From contig NZ_QAGM01000001.1 in the NCBI RefSeq assembly GCF_003049725.1, positions 62,001-126,000 of the forward strand: DNA of 64,000 nucleotides, in the 5' to 3' direction. The first letter of the stretch is position 1, and the number at the start of each line of letters is the position of its first letter. The translations under genes and the position numbers were made by a program. This stretch comes from Oceanimonas marisflavi. GTDB lineage: Bacteria > Pseudomonadota > Gammaproteobacteria > Enterobacterales > Aeromonadaceae. The notes beneath the pieces were generated by a model. The model worked only from the letters and a program-made list of their open reading frames with translations. It had not been told where the DNA came from and did no database searches. Positions 1-8,980 of the stretch are shown here, piece after piece.

Positions 1-25
1 ATAAAAAATTGCAATTGTTCCCACA

Positions 26-56
26 AGGGCCGCTAGTGACCACCAGCGGCCCTTTG
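26..56 (+). terminator. Rho-independent terminator of an upstream gene
   Basis: A 9-bp perfect stem (AGGGCCGCT / AGCGGCCCT) with a 10-nt loop is followed by TTTGT. It ends about 45 nt before doeX, so it probably terminates the gene to the left of the window, expected (inference) to be another ectoine-degradation gene such as doeB. Confidence 0.65.
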
Positions 57-99
57 TATACTGCAGGAAATTTTTCAAAAACGTAAACAGGTAGTAACA

Positions 100-579
100 A
101 TGCGTCTGGATCGCTACGACATCAAAATTCTGCAAATACTGTCTCAGCAGGGCCGCATCACCAAATCGGGGCTGGCCGAAGCCATCAACCTGTCACTCAG
201 CCCCTGTTGGGAGCGGGTCAAGCGGCTGGAAGATGCCGGCATCATTCAGGGTTACGGCGCCCGCATCAACACCGAAGTGCTGTTCAAGCGCTCTCCTGTG
301 CTGGTGGAAGTGACCCTCAAACAGCACAATGCCGACGCCTTTCGTATTTTCGAACAGGCCATGATGCAGTGCGAAGAAGTCGTGGACTGCTACGCCACCG
401 GCGGTGGTGTGGATTATATTCTGCGGGTCATGTGTGACGGCATTGATCAGTATCAGCGGCTGATCGATACCTGGCTCACCTCCGGGCTCGGCATCGAGCG
501 CTACTTTACCTATATCGTGACCAAAACCATCAAACAGCAGTCTTCCCTGCTGGAGTTCTCCCCCAAAGTGCTGGCATAA
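100..579 (+). CDS. doeX: Lrp/AsnC-family regulator of ectoine degradation (DoeX-like)
   Basis: This 159-residue protein has the standard Lrp/AsnC plan. An N-terminal winged helix-turn-helix covers about residues 1-60 (LDRYDIKILQILSQQG, then ITKSGLAEAINLS), and an RAM/AsnC ligand-binding domain covers about 65-150. The length is normal for the family. In Halomonas the equivalent regulator DoeX lies between doeAB and doeCD, and here it directly precedes doeC and doeD, which is why I choose that name over a generic Lrp. The ligand is probably an ectoine breakdown intermediate (known for the family, not visible here). The gene stands alone: a terminator lies before it and an inverted repeat after it, with about 200 nt before doeC. 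Confidence 0.85.
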   Translation: MRLDRYDIKILQILSQQGRITKSGLAEAINLSLSPCWERVKRLEDAGIIQGYGARINTEVLFKRSPVLVEVTLKQHNADAFRIFEQAMMQCEEVVDCYATGGGVDYILRVMCDGIDQYQRLIDTWLTSGLGIERYFTYIVTKTIKQQSSLLEFSPKVLA

Positions 580-598
580 CGCCGGCATCATCAGGACA

Positions 599-632
599 GA
601 ACCGGTGCTCTCTGCCTTCGGCTCACCGGTTC
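599..632. repeat. Inverted repeat between doeX and doeC
   Basis: GAACCGGTG and CACCGGTTC form a perfect 9-bp stem around a 16-nt loop just after doeX. No T-run follows on either strand, so it may be a weak or factor-dependent terminator or a regulatory hairpin. The rest of the doeX-doeC gap shows nothing I can name. Confidence 0.4.
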
Positions 633-786
633 CTCGGACTCTGCAGCAAAAAAACCATTTTTTCACACCGACTAAAGAAAGATCACCGGCTTTTACACCC
701 GGGTAACAAAAAGTATCCCTCCCCCATCCCTCCTAGAATGACCTCATAGCAACAACCTGTACCCCTATAACAAACCGGTGGTGTTT

Positions 787-2304
787 ATGAGTCTTTCCCT
801 GAAGCACAACTTCGACAGCAAGGTCACCGAGGCCATTATGCCTTACCTGCAGGATCCCCGTCTGGTACGCGAGCTGGCCTATGTCAACGGCAAGTGGGTC
901 GGCGCCAGTCAGGACGTGGCGGTGCTGAATCCGGCCACTGACGACGTGATTGGTCACTGCACCCAGCTGCAGCCGCAGCAAGTGCAGCAGGCCATTGACG
1001 CCGCCGAACAGGCCCTGCCTGCCTGGCGGGCACTGATGGCCGACGAGCGCGCCGCCGTGCTGATGCGCTGGCACGATCTGATCCTGGAGCACAAGGAAGA
1101 TCTGGCCACCCTGATGGTGCTGGAGCAGGGCAAGTCCCTGAGTGATGCCCGCGGTGAAGTCGACTACGGCGCTTCCTTTATTCGCTGGTTTGCCGAAGAA
1201 GCGCGCCGGGCCTATGGCGACACCATTCCCAGCCATATTCCCAATGCCCAGCTGGCCACCCTTCGCGAGCCCATCGGCGTTGCCGCCCTGATCACGCCCT
1301 GGAACTTTCCCCATGCCATGATCACCCGCAAGGCGGCAGCGGCCCTGGCCATTGGCTGTACCGTGCTGGTCAAGCCCGCCAACGAAACCCCGTTTTCGGC
1401 GCTGGCACTGGCCGAGCTGGCCGAGCGGGCCGGGTTTCCGGCCGGTGTCTACAACGTGATCCCCGGCGACAGCGCCGAGGTGTGCGGCGTGCTGTGCCAG
1501 TCCGACAAGGTCAAGGCGCTGTCCTTCACCGGCTCCACCCGGGTGGGCAAACTGCTGCTGGCGCAGGCCGCCGCCACCGTCAAGAAATGCTCCATGGAGC
1601 TGGGTGGCAACGCCCCCTTTATTGTGCTGCCCGACATGGACATTACGGCCGCCGCCAAGGCCGCCGTGGACGCCAAGTTCCAGACCGCCGGTCAGGACTG
1701 TCTGGCCGCCAACCGCATTTTTGTGCCGCGCGACAAATACGAGGCCTTCCTCGCCGCCTTTGCCGCCGAAATGGCCACCATCAAGGTGGGTAACGGCTTT
1801 GATGACGGCGTGACCATGGGCCCGCTGATCTTTCGTCAGGCCGTGATCAAGGCCCGGGACATTGTCGATGACGCCCTCGCCAAAGGCGCCCGGCTGATTG
1901 CCGGCGACCAGAGCCAGGCGCCGGGCGAGAACTTTTTCATGCCGACCCTGCTGGCCGATGTGACCCCCGAGATGAAGGTATTCCGTGAGGAAAACTTCTG
2001 TCCGGTGGCCGGTGTGCTGCCCTACGACAGCATCGACGAGCTGATCCCCGTGGCCAACGACACCGAATACGGCCTGGCCGCCTATGTGTACGGTCACGAC
2101 ATTCGCCACATCTGGCAACTGATGCGCGGCCTGGAGTTCGGCATGGTGTCGGTCAACTCGGTGAAAATGACCGGCCACCCGATCCCCTTCGGCGGTGTCA
2201 AGCAGTCCGGCCTGGGCCGGGAAGGCAGCCGCCACGGCTTCGACGAATACAGCCAGATCAAATATTACTGCCTGGGCGGCATGCCCACCGTCAGCGGCAG
2301 CTGA
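787..2304 (+). CDS. doeC: Aldehyde dehydrogenase of ectoine degradation, aspartate-semialdehyde dehydrogenase (DoeC)
   Basis: This 505-residue NAD(P)-dependent aldehyde dehydrogenase resembles the succinate-semialdehyde dehydrogenase branch. It shows the NAD-site PWNFPHAMITRK stretch, FTGSTRVGK, the catalytic Glu in ELGGNAP and the catalytic Cys in GQDCLAANR. In ectoine breakdown the product of DoeD, aspartate semialdehyde, is oxidised by DoeC to aspartate. The assignment rests on its place next to doeX and doeD; sequence alone would only say SSADH-like. I choose the ATG at 787 (MSLSLKH) rather than the in-frame GTG codons at 778/781 because the family normally begins close to this point. The product is cytoplasmic. 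Confidence 0.85.
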   Translation: MSLSLKHNFDSKVTEAIMPYLQDPRLVRELAYVNGKWVGASQDVAVLNPATDDVIGHCTQLQPQQVQQAIDAAEQALPAWRALMADERAAVLMRWHDLILEHKEDLATLMVLEQGKSLSDARGEVDYGASFIRWFAEEARRAYGDTIPSHIPNAQLATLREPIGVAALITPWNFPHAMITRKAAAALAIGCTVLVKPANETPFSALALAELAERAGFPAGVYNVIPGDSAEVCGVLCQSDKVKALSFTGSTRVGKLLLAQAAATVKKCSMELGGNAPFIVLPDMDITAAAKAAVDAKFQTAGQDCLAANRIFVPRDKYEAFLAAFAAEMATIKVGNGFDDGVTMGPLIFRQAVIKARDIVDDALAKGARLIAGDQSQAPGENFFMPTLLADVTPEMKVFREENFCPVAGVLPYDSIDELIPVANDTEYGLAAYVYGHDIRHIWQLMRGLEFGMVSVNSVKMTGHPIPFGGVKQSGLGREGSRHGFDEYSQIKYYCLGGMPTVSGS

Positions 2305-2360
2305 ACCCGATAGATGGAATAACACAGCAACGAAACGTACTGATTACAGGAGTATTGAAC

Positions 2361-3767
2361 ATGACCATGGATACCAAAAAACTGCTCGAAATCGATCGCA
2401 ACACCGTGTTTCACGCCTCCACTCACCTGAAGCAATATGCCCATGGTGAAGTCGGCGGCCGCATCATCACCGGCGCCGAGGGCATTCGCATCAAGGACTC
2501 CGAAGGCGTTGAGCTGGTGGATGCCTTCGCCGGCCTGTACTGCGTGAACATCGGCTATGGCCGCACCGAAATGGCCGAGGCCATCTACGAGCAGGCCAAA
2601 AAGCTGGCCTACTACCACACCTATGTGGGCCACACCAACGAGGCGCTGATCGAGCTGTCCGACCGCATCATCAAGATGGCCCCGGCCGGCATGAGCAAGG
2701 TGTACTACGGCATGTCCGGCAGTGATGCCAACGAAACCCAGCTCAAGCTGGTGTGGTACTACAACAACGCCCGCGGCCTGCCCCAGAAGAAGAAGGTGAT
2801 CTCCCGGGATCGGGGCTACCATGGCTCCAGCATTGCCTCCGGCTCCATGACCGGCCTGCCGCTGTTCCATGCCCACTTCGATCTGCCGCTGGAGCGCATC
2901 AAGCACACCATAGCGCCGGTGTACTACCGTCGTCCCGACGACAACATGAGCGAGCTGGAGTTTTCCCGGTACTGCGCCGCCAAACTGGAAGAAATGATCC
3001 TGGCAGAAGGCCCGGATACCGTGGCCGCCATGATCGGCGAGCCGGTACTGGGCACCGGTGGTATCGTGCCGCCGCCCGAGGGCTACTGGGCCGAGATCCG
3101 CAAGGTGCTCGACAAGTACGACATTCTGCTGATTGCCGACGAAGTGGTCTGTGGTTTCGGCCGTCTGGGCTCCGACTTCGGCTCCATCCATTACGACATG
3201 AAGCCGGATCTGATCACCGTGGCCAAGGGCCTGACTTCCGCCTACCAGCCGCTGTCCGGCGTGATCGTGGGCGAGAAGGTATGGCGTGTGCTGGAGCAGG
3301 GCACCGATCAGTGGGGCGCCATCGGCCACGGCTACACCTACTCCGGCCACCCCATGGGGGCCGCCTCTGCCCTGTGCAACCTGGACATTATCGCCCGTGA
3401 AAACCTGGTCGGTAATGCCCGTGACACCGGTGCCTACCTGCAGCAACGCATGCAGGACACCTTTGCCAACCACCCGCTGGTGGGCGAAAGCCGCGGTGTG
3501 GGCCTGCTGCACGCGCTGGAATTCTCCAGCAACAAGGCCAAGAGGGAGCATTTCGATCCCAACCTCAAGGTGGGTCCGCAAATTGCCGCCGCCTGTCTGG
3601 AGCAGGGCCTGATCGCCCGCGCCATGCCCCACGGCGACATTCTGGGCTTTGCGCCGCCGCTGGTGGTCACCCGCAACGAGGTGGACGACATCGTTGAGCG
3701 TACCCTGCGCGCGGTGAACAAGGTCACCGACAAGCTGATCAGCAGCGGTGACTGGAACGCCAGATAA
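2361..3767 (+). CDS. doeD: Diaminobutyrate transaminase, class III (DoeD)
   Basis: This 468-residue fold-type I, class III PLP aminotransferase has the cofactor Asp in LLIADEVVCGFGR and the Schiff-base Lys in ITVAKGLTSAYQP. In the ectoine pathway DoeD transaminates L-2,4-diaminobutyrate to aspartate semialdehyde, which the preceding gene oxidises. The gap to doeC is about 55 nt, so the two are probably co-transcribed. The ATG at 2361 has an AGGAG site 8 nt upstream, which decides the start over the in-frame TTG at 2355. Related omega-aminotransferases act on beta-alanine or putrescine; the gene context decides the call. Confidence 0.85.
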   Translation: MTMDTKKLLEIDRNTVFHASTHLKQYAHGEVGGRIITGAEGIRIKDSEGVELVDAFAGLYCVNIGYGRTEMAEAIYEQAKKLAYYHTYVGHTNEALIELSDRIIKMAPAGMSKVYYGMSGSDANETQLKLVWYYNNARGLPQKKKVISRDRGYHGSSIASGSMTGLPLFHAHFDLPLERIKHTIAPVYYRRPDDNMSELEFSRYCAAKLEEMILAEGPDTVAAMIGEPVLGTGGIVPPPEGYWAEIRKVLDKYDILLIADEVVCGFGRLGSDFGSIHYDMKPDLITVAKGLTSAYQPLSGVIVGEKVWRVLEQGTDQWGAIGHGYTYSGHPMGAASALCNLDIIARENLVGNARDTGAYLQQRMQDTFANHPLVGESRGVGLLHALEFSSNKAKREHFDPNLKVGPQIAAACLEQGLIARAMPHGDILGFAPPLVVTRNEVDDIVERTLRAVNKVTDKLISSGDWNAR

Positions 3768-3876
3768 CCCGGCGTTTTCAGCACCGGCATCAGCCGGATC
3801 ACAGTAAGGCAATAACCAGGCGAGGATCGCTCATCGATCCTCGCTTTTGCGGTAGCAACCCATAAAGGGCAAATAC

Positions 3877-4869
3877 ATGCCAGCAACTCCCCTTATTCCC
3901 GGCCCGCATCAGGTTTACCTGGCCAGACAGGCCTTGCAGGGCCGAGTCGTCCGGACTCCGCTGATCCGTTCCGAGTCGCTGTCCCGGCGTTTCGGCTGCG
4001 AAGCCTGGCTCAAGCTGGAAACCCTGCAGCCCACTGGCGCCTTCAAGCTCCGTGGCGCCACCTTTGCCATGAGCAAACTGACTCCCGAGCAGCGCCGGCG
4101 CGGTGTGGTCACCTGCTCTACCGGCAACCACGGCAGGGCCATTGCTTACGCCGGCAGCAGGCTTGGCGTCAGCACCATCGTCTGTATGTCCAGACTGGTG
4201 CCAGCCAACAAGGTGGCCGCCATTCGCGAACTGGGCGCCGAAGCGCGCATTATCGGCAACTCCCAGGATCACGCCGAAGTAGAGGCCTTACGGCTGGTTG
4301 AGGAGCAGGGCATGATCTATCTGCCGCCCTTTGACCACCCGGACATTATTGCCGGTCAGGGCACCATAGGGCTGGAAATTCTGGAGGATCTGCCGGAGGT
4401 GGACACCATCCTGGCCGGCCTTTCCGGTGGCGGCCTGCTGGGCGGCATCGGTATTGCGGTCAAGAGCGTGAACCCTACTGTTGAACTGATAGGCGTGTCC
4501 ATGGACAGGGGCGCCGCCATGATCGAAAGCCTCGGGGCCGGCCGGCCAATACAGGTCACCGAATACGAGTCCCTGGCCGACAGCCTGGGCGGTGGCATCG
4601 GCCTGAACAACCAGTACAGCTTTAACGCGGTGCGCCAAGTGATGGACAGATCCTGCCTGGTCAGCGAAAACGCCATCGCCCGCGCCATGGTGCACTTTGC
4701 CGAGCAGGAAAAAATGCTGGTGGAAGGCGCCGCCGTGGTTGGCGTGGCCGCCATTGAGCAGCACCGGCTGGACGTACGCGACAAAAAAGTGGTGTTTATC
4801 GTCAGCGGCCAGAACCTGGCTCTGGAGACCTTTGACCAGGCCCGGGCCCTGGCCGCCGCCACATCGTGA
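3877..4869 (+). CDS. eutB: Threonine dehydratase-like PLP enzyme (EutB, hydroxyectoine degradation)
   Basis: This 330-residue fold-type II PLP enzyme of the threonine/serine dehydratase family has the PLP lysine in PTGAFKLRGA, the phosphate loop in LSGGGLLGGIG and the STGNHG substrate loop. Catabolic threonine dehydratases have about the same length, and no ACT regulatory domain is present. It precedes an ornithine-cyclodeaminase-like gene and a racemase-like gene, the eutB-eutC-eutA set found in ectoine/hydroxyectoine operons. There these enzymes are thought to process the hydroxylated intermediate. Its specific reaction here is inferred from context. Confidence 0.8.
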   Translation: MPATPLIPGPHQVYLARQALQGRVVRTPLIRSESLSRRFGCEAWLKLETLQPTGAFKLRGATFAMSKLTPEQRRRGVVTCSTGNHGRAIAYAGSRLGVSTIVCMSRLVPANKVAAIRELGAEARIIGNSQDHAEVEALRLVEEQGMIYLPPFDHPDIIAGQGTIGLEILEDLPEVDTILAGLSGGGLLGGIGIAVKSVNPTVELIGVSMDRGAAMIESLGAGRPIQVTEYESLADSLGGGIGLNNQYSFNAVRQVMDRSCLVSENAIARAMVHFAEQEKMLVEGAAVVGVAAIEQHRLDVRDKKVVFIVSGQNLALETFDQARALAAATS

Positions 4870-4908
4870 GCAGATAACCTTGTCGGAATATTCATTTGGG
4901 AGCAAGAG

Positions 4909-5853
4909 ATGAACATTTATCATAAAGCGCAAATCGCCGAGGTGACCGGACTGACCGAGGACGCGCTGGCGGCAGTGGAAGCCGGCTTCGCCGCCCTGGG
5001 CCGGGGCGAGGTATCCATGCCGCCGGTGCTTAGCATGAATATCAGCGAAAGTAACGGCGAAGTGGATGTTAAAACCGCCCATATTCGCGGCCAGAACCGG
5101 TTCGCCATCAAGATCAGCCCCGGCTTTTTCGACAATCCCAGCCTTGGCCTGCCCAGCCTCAATGGCCTGATGGTGCTGCTCTCGGCCAAAACCGGGCTGG
5201 TGGACTCGGTGCTGTTTGACGAAGGCTATCTGACCAATATCCGCACCGCCCTGGCCGGTGCCGTTGCCGCCCGGCACCTGTCCCGGGAAGACAGCCACAG
5301 CGTGGCGGTGATCGGCGCCGGCCTGCAGGCCGAACTGCAGGTGGCCGCCCTCACCCTGGTGCGCCCCATTCGGGAAGTGCATGTGTTTGCCCGCAACGCC
5401 GACAAGATGGAGGCTTACCAAAAGCGCATGGTGCAGCAATACGGATTGTCGGTCACGATACACACCAGCGCGGCCTCCGCCTGTGCCGCCGCCGACATAG
5501 TAGTGACCACCACCCCCGCCTCCAGCCCGGTGCTGCACTGGGCCGATCTGCGCCCCGGCACCCATGTGACCGCCATGGGCGCCGACAACAGCCACAAGCA
5601 GGAGCTGGAGCCGGCCATTCTGGCCAATGCCGACGTGCTGGTGGTGGACAGACGGGCACAATCGGAGGTCATTGGCGAGCTGCATCATTTTCCCGGCCCC
5701 TTTACCCAACCGGTATTTGAACTGGGTCAGGTGGTGGCCGAACAACTGCGGCTGCGTACCTATCCTGAGCAAATCACCGTGTGCGATCTGAGTGGCACCG
5801 GCGTGCAGGATACCGCCATCGCCAACTATACCGCCGACCGCCTGGCCGGCTGA
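4909..5853 (+). CDS. eutC: Ornithine cyclodeaminase/mu-crystallin family protein (EutC)
   Basis: This 314-residue member of the ornithine cyclodeaminase/mu-crystallin family has a Rossmann fold marked by VAVIGAGLQAELQVAAL at about residue 135. It also shows the substrate-side motif VKTAHIRGQNRFAIKIS and the conserved TAMGADNSHKQEL. A GGGAGCAAGAG site precedes the ATG. It lies 40 nt after eutB and about 110 nt before eutA, separated from the latter by a strong hairpin. The family includes alanine dehydrogenases and ketimine reductases, so the reaction is inferred only from the eutABC context: an NAD(P)-linked step on a hydroxyectoine-derived amino acid. Confidence 0.8.
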   Translation: MNIYHKAQIAEVTGLTEDALAAVEAGFAALGRGEVSMPPVLSMNISESNGEVDVKTAHIRGQNRFAIKISPGFFDNPSLGLPSLNGLMVLLSAKTGLVDSVLFDEGYLTNIRTALAGAVAARHLSREDSHSVAVIGAGLQAELQVAALTLVRPIREVHVFARNADKMEAYQKRMVQQYGLSVTIHTSAASACAAADIVVTTTPASSPVLHWADLRPGTHVTAMGADNSHKQELEPAILANADVLVVDRRAQSEVIGELHHFPGPFTQPVFELGQVVAEQLRLRTYPEQITVCDLSGTGVQDTAIANYTADRLAG

Positions 5854-5887
5854 ACCAGATACCACGAACATCAATCACCAAGGGTGA

Positions 5888-5913
5888 ACAGGTGGCCGGC
5901 CCCGGCCACCTGT
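5888..5913. repeat. Perfect 12-bp inverted repeat between eutC and eutA
   Basis: ACAGGTGGCCGG and CCGGCCACCTGT are separated by only 2 nt, giving a very stable hairpin in the intercistronic space. No T-run follows, so it is more likely an RNA-stability or attenuation element than a terminator. This is inference. Confidence 0.5.
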
Positions 5914-5960
5914 GGAATGGCCGATTCCCCTTCGGCCGTGATTGCGCAAGGATACGCAGC

Positions 5961-6755
5961 ATGAGTCACGTCAGCGACGCGTTTGACGCTCTGGAGCAGA
6001 TTTACCCCTTCTACAACGAGACCCGCCGGGCACAGATCCGTATTGGTCTGGTGCAGCTGGCAAGCGATTACATACTGGAAAACGACTGGCGCCGGCTGGC
6101 CGGGCCAGGCATCGACATCTACAGCACCCGCATGCCCTACAACAGCCAAATGACCCCCGGATCACTCAAGGCCATTGGCAACCATATTGCCGGTGCCGCC
6201 GGACTGGTTACCCCCGGGCTGCCACTAGATGTGATGGCCTTTGGCTGCACCTCGGCCAGCATGCTGCTTGGCAACCACGCCGTCAGCGAACGGCTGACCC
6301 GGCAACGGCCGGGCCTGCCCACCACCAACCCCTGGCAAGCCAGCCTGGCGGCATTGCGCCATCTGGGCGTTCGCCGGCTGGCGGTGCTGACTCCCTACAC
6401 CACAGAGGTGAACCGGCCCCTGTACCAGGCCCTGCAGCAGGCCGGGTTTGAAGTGGTGGCATTTGGCGCCTTTGCACTCAGGCAGGACACCGATGTGCCC
6501 GCCATTCACCCCGATGCCATTGTGGGGGCAATAGTCGCCATGCTGAAGAACCGCCGGGCCGACGGGGTTTTTCTGTCCTGCACCAACCTGCGGGCACTCC
6601 CGGTGCTGGAGCAGCTTGAGCAGTGTGTCAACCTGCCCATGGTGAGCGCCAACCAGGCCATGTTCTGGCATGCGCTGCACCTTGCCGGCTGTCAGCCGAA
6701 TATTCCCGGCTTTGGACGGCTGCTGCGTCAGACGGCGCAAGAAAGCAGGCGATAA
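5961..6755 (+). CDS. eutA: Asp/Glu racemase / maleate isomerase family protein (EutA)
   Basis: This 264-residue protein of the Asp/Glu racemase-maleate cis-trans isomerase superfamily has the two catalytic cysteines in VMAFGCTSASM and VFLSCTNLRAL. It shares the arylmalonate decarboxylase/maleate isomerase plan. An AAGGA site 8 nt upstream supports the ATG at 5961; the open frame extends 60 codons further up but that part overlaps eutC. Together with eutB and eutC it completes the hydroxyectoine set. The substrate is inferred, perhaps a stereochemical step on the hydroxylated diaminobutyrate moiety. Confidence 0.75.
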   Translation: MSHVSDAFDALEQIYPFYNETRRAQIRIGLVQLASDYILENDWRRLAGPGIDIYSTRMPYNSQMTPGSLKAIGNHIAGAAGLVTPGLPLDVMAFGCTSASMLLGNHAVSERLTRQRPGLPTTNPWQASLAALRHLGVRRLAVLTPYTTEVNRPLYQALQQAGFEVVAFGAFALRQDTDVPAIHPDAIVGAIVAMLKNRRADGVFLSCTNLRALPVLEQLEQCVNLPMVSANQAMFWHALHLAGCQPNIPGFGRLLRQTAQESRR

Positions 6756-6901
6756 ACCACGGAGCACGCTGTCACCGATGGTGAACATGCTGACGGTATA
6801 CAGAAGCGTCGTTTCCGTCATCAATCCGGCCGCTCTCAGCACAATTTACCCCCGGTAAATCCGGCATGCTTGCCTTCGTTTTCATGCTTGCGGAGGCTGC
6901 C

Positions 6902-7771
6902 ATGTCCCCTCACAACAAAGGAGTTATTCTGACCCTGGCCGGGGTGGCCGTGCTCAGTCTGGACGCCCTGCTTATTCGCCTGATCAGCGCCGATCACTGG
7001 ACCCTGCTGTTCTGGCGCGGCCTGCTGCTCAGCCTGTGCATCGGCACCGCCTGTCTGTGGCGGGCCCGCCGTTACCGCCCCACCGGCAGGCTGATTTCCC
7101 TTGGCCTGGGCTCGGCGCTGTTTTATGCCATTTGCACCGTGACCTTTGTGATCTCAATCCGGCTGACCAGCGTGGCCAATACCCTGATCATTCTCAGCGC
7201 CGCGCCGCTGATCGGCGCCCTGCTCAGCCGCTTTGTGCTGCGGGAAAGCGTGTCCGGCCGCACCTGGCTGGCCATCGGCTTGTGCATGGGCGGGCTGGCG
7301 CTGGTGTTTTCCGGCAGCCAGCATGAGGGCCACCTGCTTGGGGATCTCACCGCCCTGCTGTGCGCCGCCAGCATGGCCGCCAAGTTCGTGGTGGAGCGGG
7401 CCGCCAGCCCCGCCAACATGACCCCGGCGCTGGTGCCCGCCGGCCTGCTGGTGAGCCTGTTTGCCCTGTTTCAGACCCCCACCCTGACCATGCCCGCCGA
7501 GGACATGCTGTGGATGGCCCTGCTCGGCCTGGGTGTGGTGCCCCTGGCCTATGCCCTGATCACCCAGGGGCCGCGCTACCTGCCGGCGGCGGAAGTGGGT
7601 CTGCTGATGATGCTGGAAATGATCCTTGGGCCGCTGTGGGTATGGCTGGTGCTGGCCGAAGCGCCCGGTGAGCAGGCCTGGATGGGCGGCCTGGTGGTGC
7701 TGCTGGCGCTGTTGCTGCAACGCCTGCCGGCGCCGCGGCGTGCGGCACCGGTCATATGTGATCAGGCCTGA
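6902..7771 (+). CDS. EamA/DMT-family transporter (RhaT/YdcZ-like exporter)
   Basis: This 289-residue protein is almost entirely hydrophobic, with about ten predicted membrane segments arranged as two EamA repeats (about residues 5-130 and 140-275). The ATG at 6902 has a GGAGG site 6 nt upstream, which decides the start over the in-frame ATG at 6866. It follows the ectoine genes by about 150 nt. Substrates of DMT exporters cannot be read from sequence; amino-acid or metabolite efflux is typical. Its 3' end overlaps the convergent MFS gene by 10 bp. Confidence 0.8.
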   Translation: MSPHNKGVILTLAGVAVLSLDALLIRLISADHWTLLFWRGLLLSLCIGTACLWRARRYRPTGRLISLGLGSALFYAICTVTFVISIRLTSVANTLIILSAAPLIGALLSRFVLRESVSGRTWLAIGLCMGGLALVFSGSQHEGHLLGDLTALLCAASMAAKFVVERAASPANMTPALVPAGLLVSLFALFQTPTLTMPAEDMLWMALLGLGVVPLAYALITQGPRYLPAAEVGLLMMLEMILGPLWVWLVLAEAPGEQAWMGGLVVLLALLLQRLPAPRRAAPVICDQA

Positions 7772-8952
7772 GCCATGGCCTGGCCGTAGCGGCGCGGGTT
7801 AAAGCGCAATGTGGTGAGCAGCACCACAGACACCAGCCCCAGGTGCAGGGTCCAGCCGGCGGCAAAGGTGCCGGTGCTTTCCAGCAGCAACGACACCGCC
7901 AGCGGCCCCAGGGCCGCCAGCAAAAAGCCGCCCCCCTGCATCAGGGCGGTAAGCACGCCCGCCTGCTGAGGCACCGGCAGGTGATCCAGCGCCGTGACCA
8001 GCGACATGGAGAAATTGCCCCCCAGCCCTGCACCACACACCGCCACCCACAGCCAGGGCGCCAGCTCCGGCTGCAGCAACAGGCCGGCAAAGCCGGTGAG
8101 CTGCAGCAACAGGGTCAGCCACAGCCAGGGGCGCCGATCCTGGCCCCGGGCCAGCAGGGTAATGCCCACCGCCGACACCGCCTGGGCCACCGCCATCACC
8201 GACACCAGGCCGGCGCTGCTCGCCGCGCTCCAGCCCAGTTGCTGATAATAGGGCGCCAGCCAGGTCACCATGGTGGAGTAACCGGCGTTAACAAAGCCAA
8301 AACACAGCATCAGCTGCCAGGTGCGGGGCCGGGCCAGCAGGCGCCTCGCCAGCCCCGGCTCGGGCCGCTTGCCGCCCTGCTCCGCCAGCACCTTGTGGGC
8401 GCACCACCAGGCCAGGGCCACCGGCAACGCCAGCCAGGCCAGCGCCTGCTGCCAGTTATTTTCAACGCCCGCCAGCCAGGGGGTAAGCTGGGCGCCAAAG
8501 GCACCGCCGCCCATGATCATCGCCGAATAGAGGCCGGTAACCATGGCCATGCGCCCCGCAAACTGCTGCTTGATAATGCCGGGAAACACCGACTGCACAA
8601 AGGCCACGCCCATGCCACAGAGCAGCGCAGTAAACAGCAGGGTAACGCCGTTATCGGCAACACCCCGCAGGGCCGAGCCCAGCATCAGCAGCGCCAGGGC
8701 GGTAAGCAGGCCCCGGCGGGTGCCCCACCTGGCCTGCAACCCCGGCGACACAAAGGCGCCCACCCCCATCAGCAAAAAGGGCAGCAGGGTGAGCAGCGAT
8801 ATGCCCACATAACTGAGGCCGGTGCCGGTGCGGATCATTTCCATCACCGGGCCAGGGCCGGTAATAAAGGGACGCAGGTTAAGGCCAACAAGCACCACCA
8901 GCAGCAGCATGGCGCCCTGTTCGGCGGCAAAAGAGCGGGATTGAGACGTCAT
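7762..8952 (-). CDS. MFS transporter, CynX/NimT-like
   Basis: This 396-residue major facilitator has about twelve membrane segments. The N-terminal VGLNLRPFITGPGPV is the typical opening of the CynX/NimT branch (cyanate and 2-nitroimidazole transporters), and ARWGTRRGLLTALALLMLGSA is the conserved cytoplasmic loop 2-3. The gene lies 28 nt downstream of the ankyrin gene on the same strand, so the two may be co-transcribed. Its substrate is unknown. Confidence 0.8.
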   Translation of the reverse strand: MTSQSRSFAAEQGAMLLLVVLVGLNLRPFITGPGPVMEMIRTGTGLSYVGISLLTLLPFLLMGVGAFVSPGLQARWGTRRGLLTALALLMLGSALRGVADNGVTLLFTALLCGMGVAFVQSVFPGIIKQQFAGRMAMVTGLYSAMIMGGGAFGAQLTPWLAGVENNWQQALAWLALPVALAWWCAHKVLAEQGGKRPEPGLARRLLARPRTWQLMLCFGFVNAGYSTMVTWLAPYYQQLGWSAASSAGLVSVMAVAQAVSAVGITLLARGQDRRPWLWLTLLLQLTGFAGLLLQPELAPWLWVAVCGAGLGGNFSMSLVTALDHLPVPQQAGVLTALMQGGGFLLAALGPLAVSLLLESTGTFAAGWTLHLGLVSVVLLTTLRFNPRRYGQAMAQA

Positions 8953-8980
8953 TTATGGGTTCCGGTTACAAGGTTAAATA

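Noticed and set aside
733-2325. Long antisense frames opposite doeC and many other genes
   Set aside because: They mirror the codon bias of GC-rich genes, have low-complexity His/Gly/Gln-rich translations and no ribosome sites.
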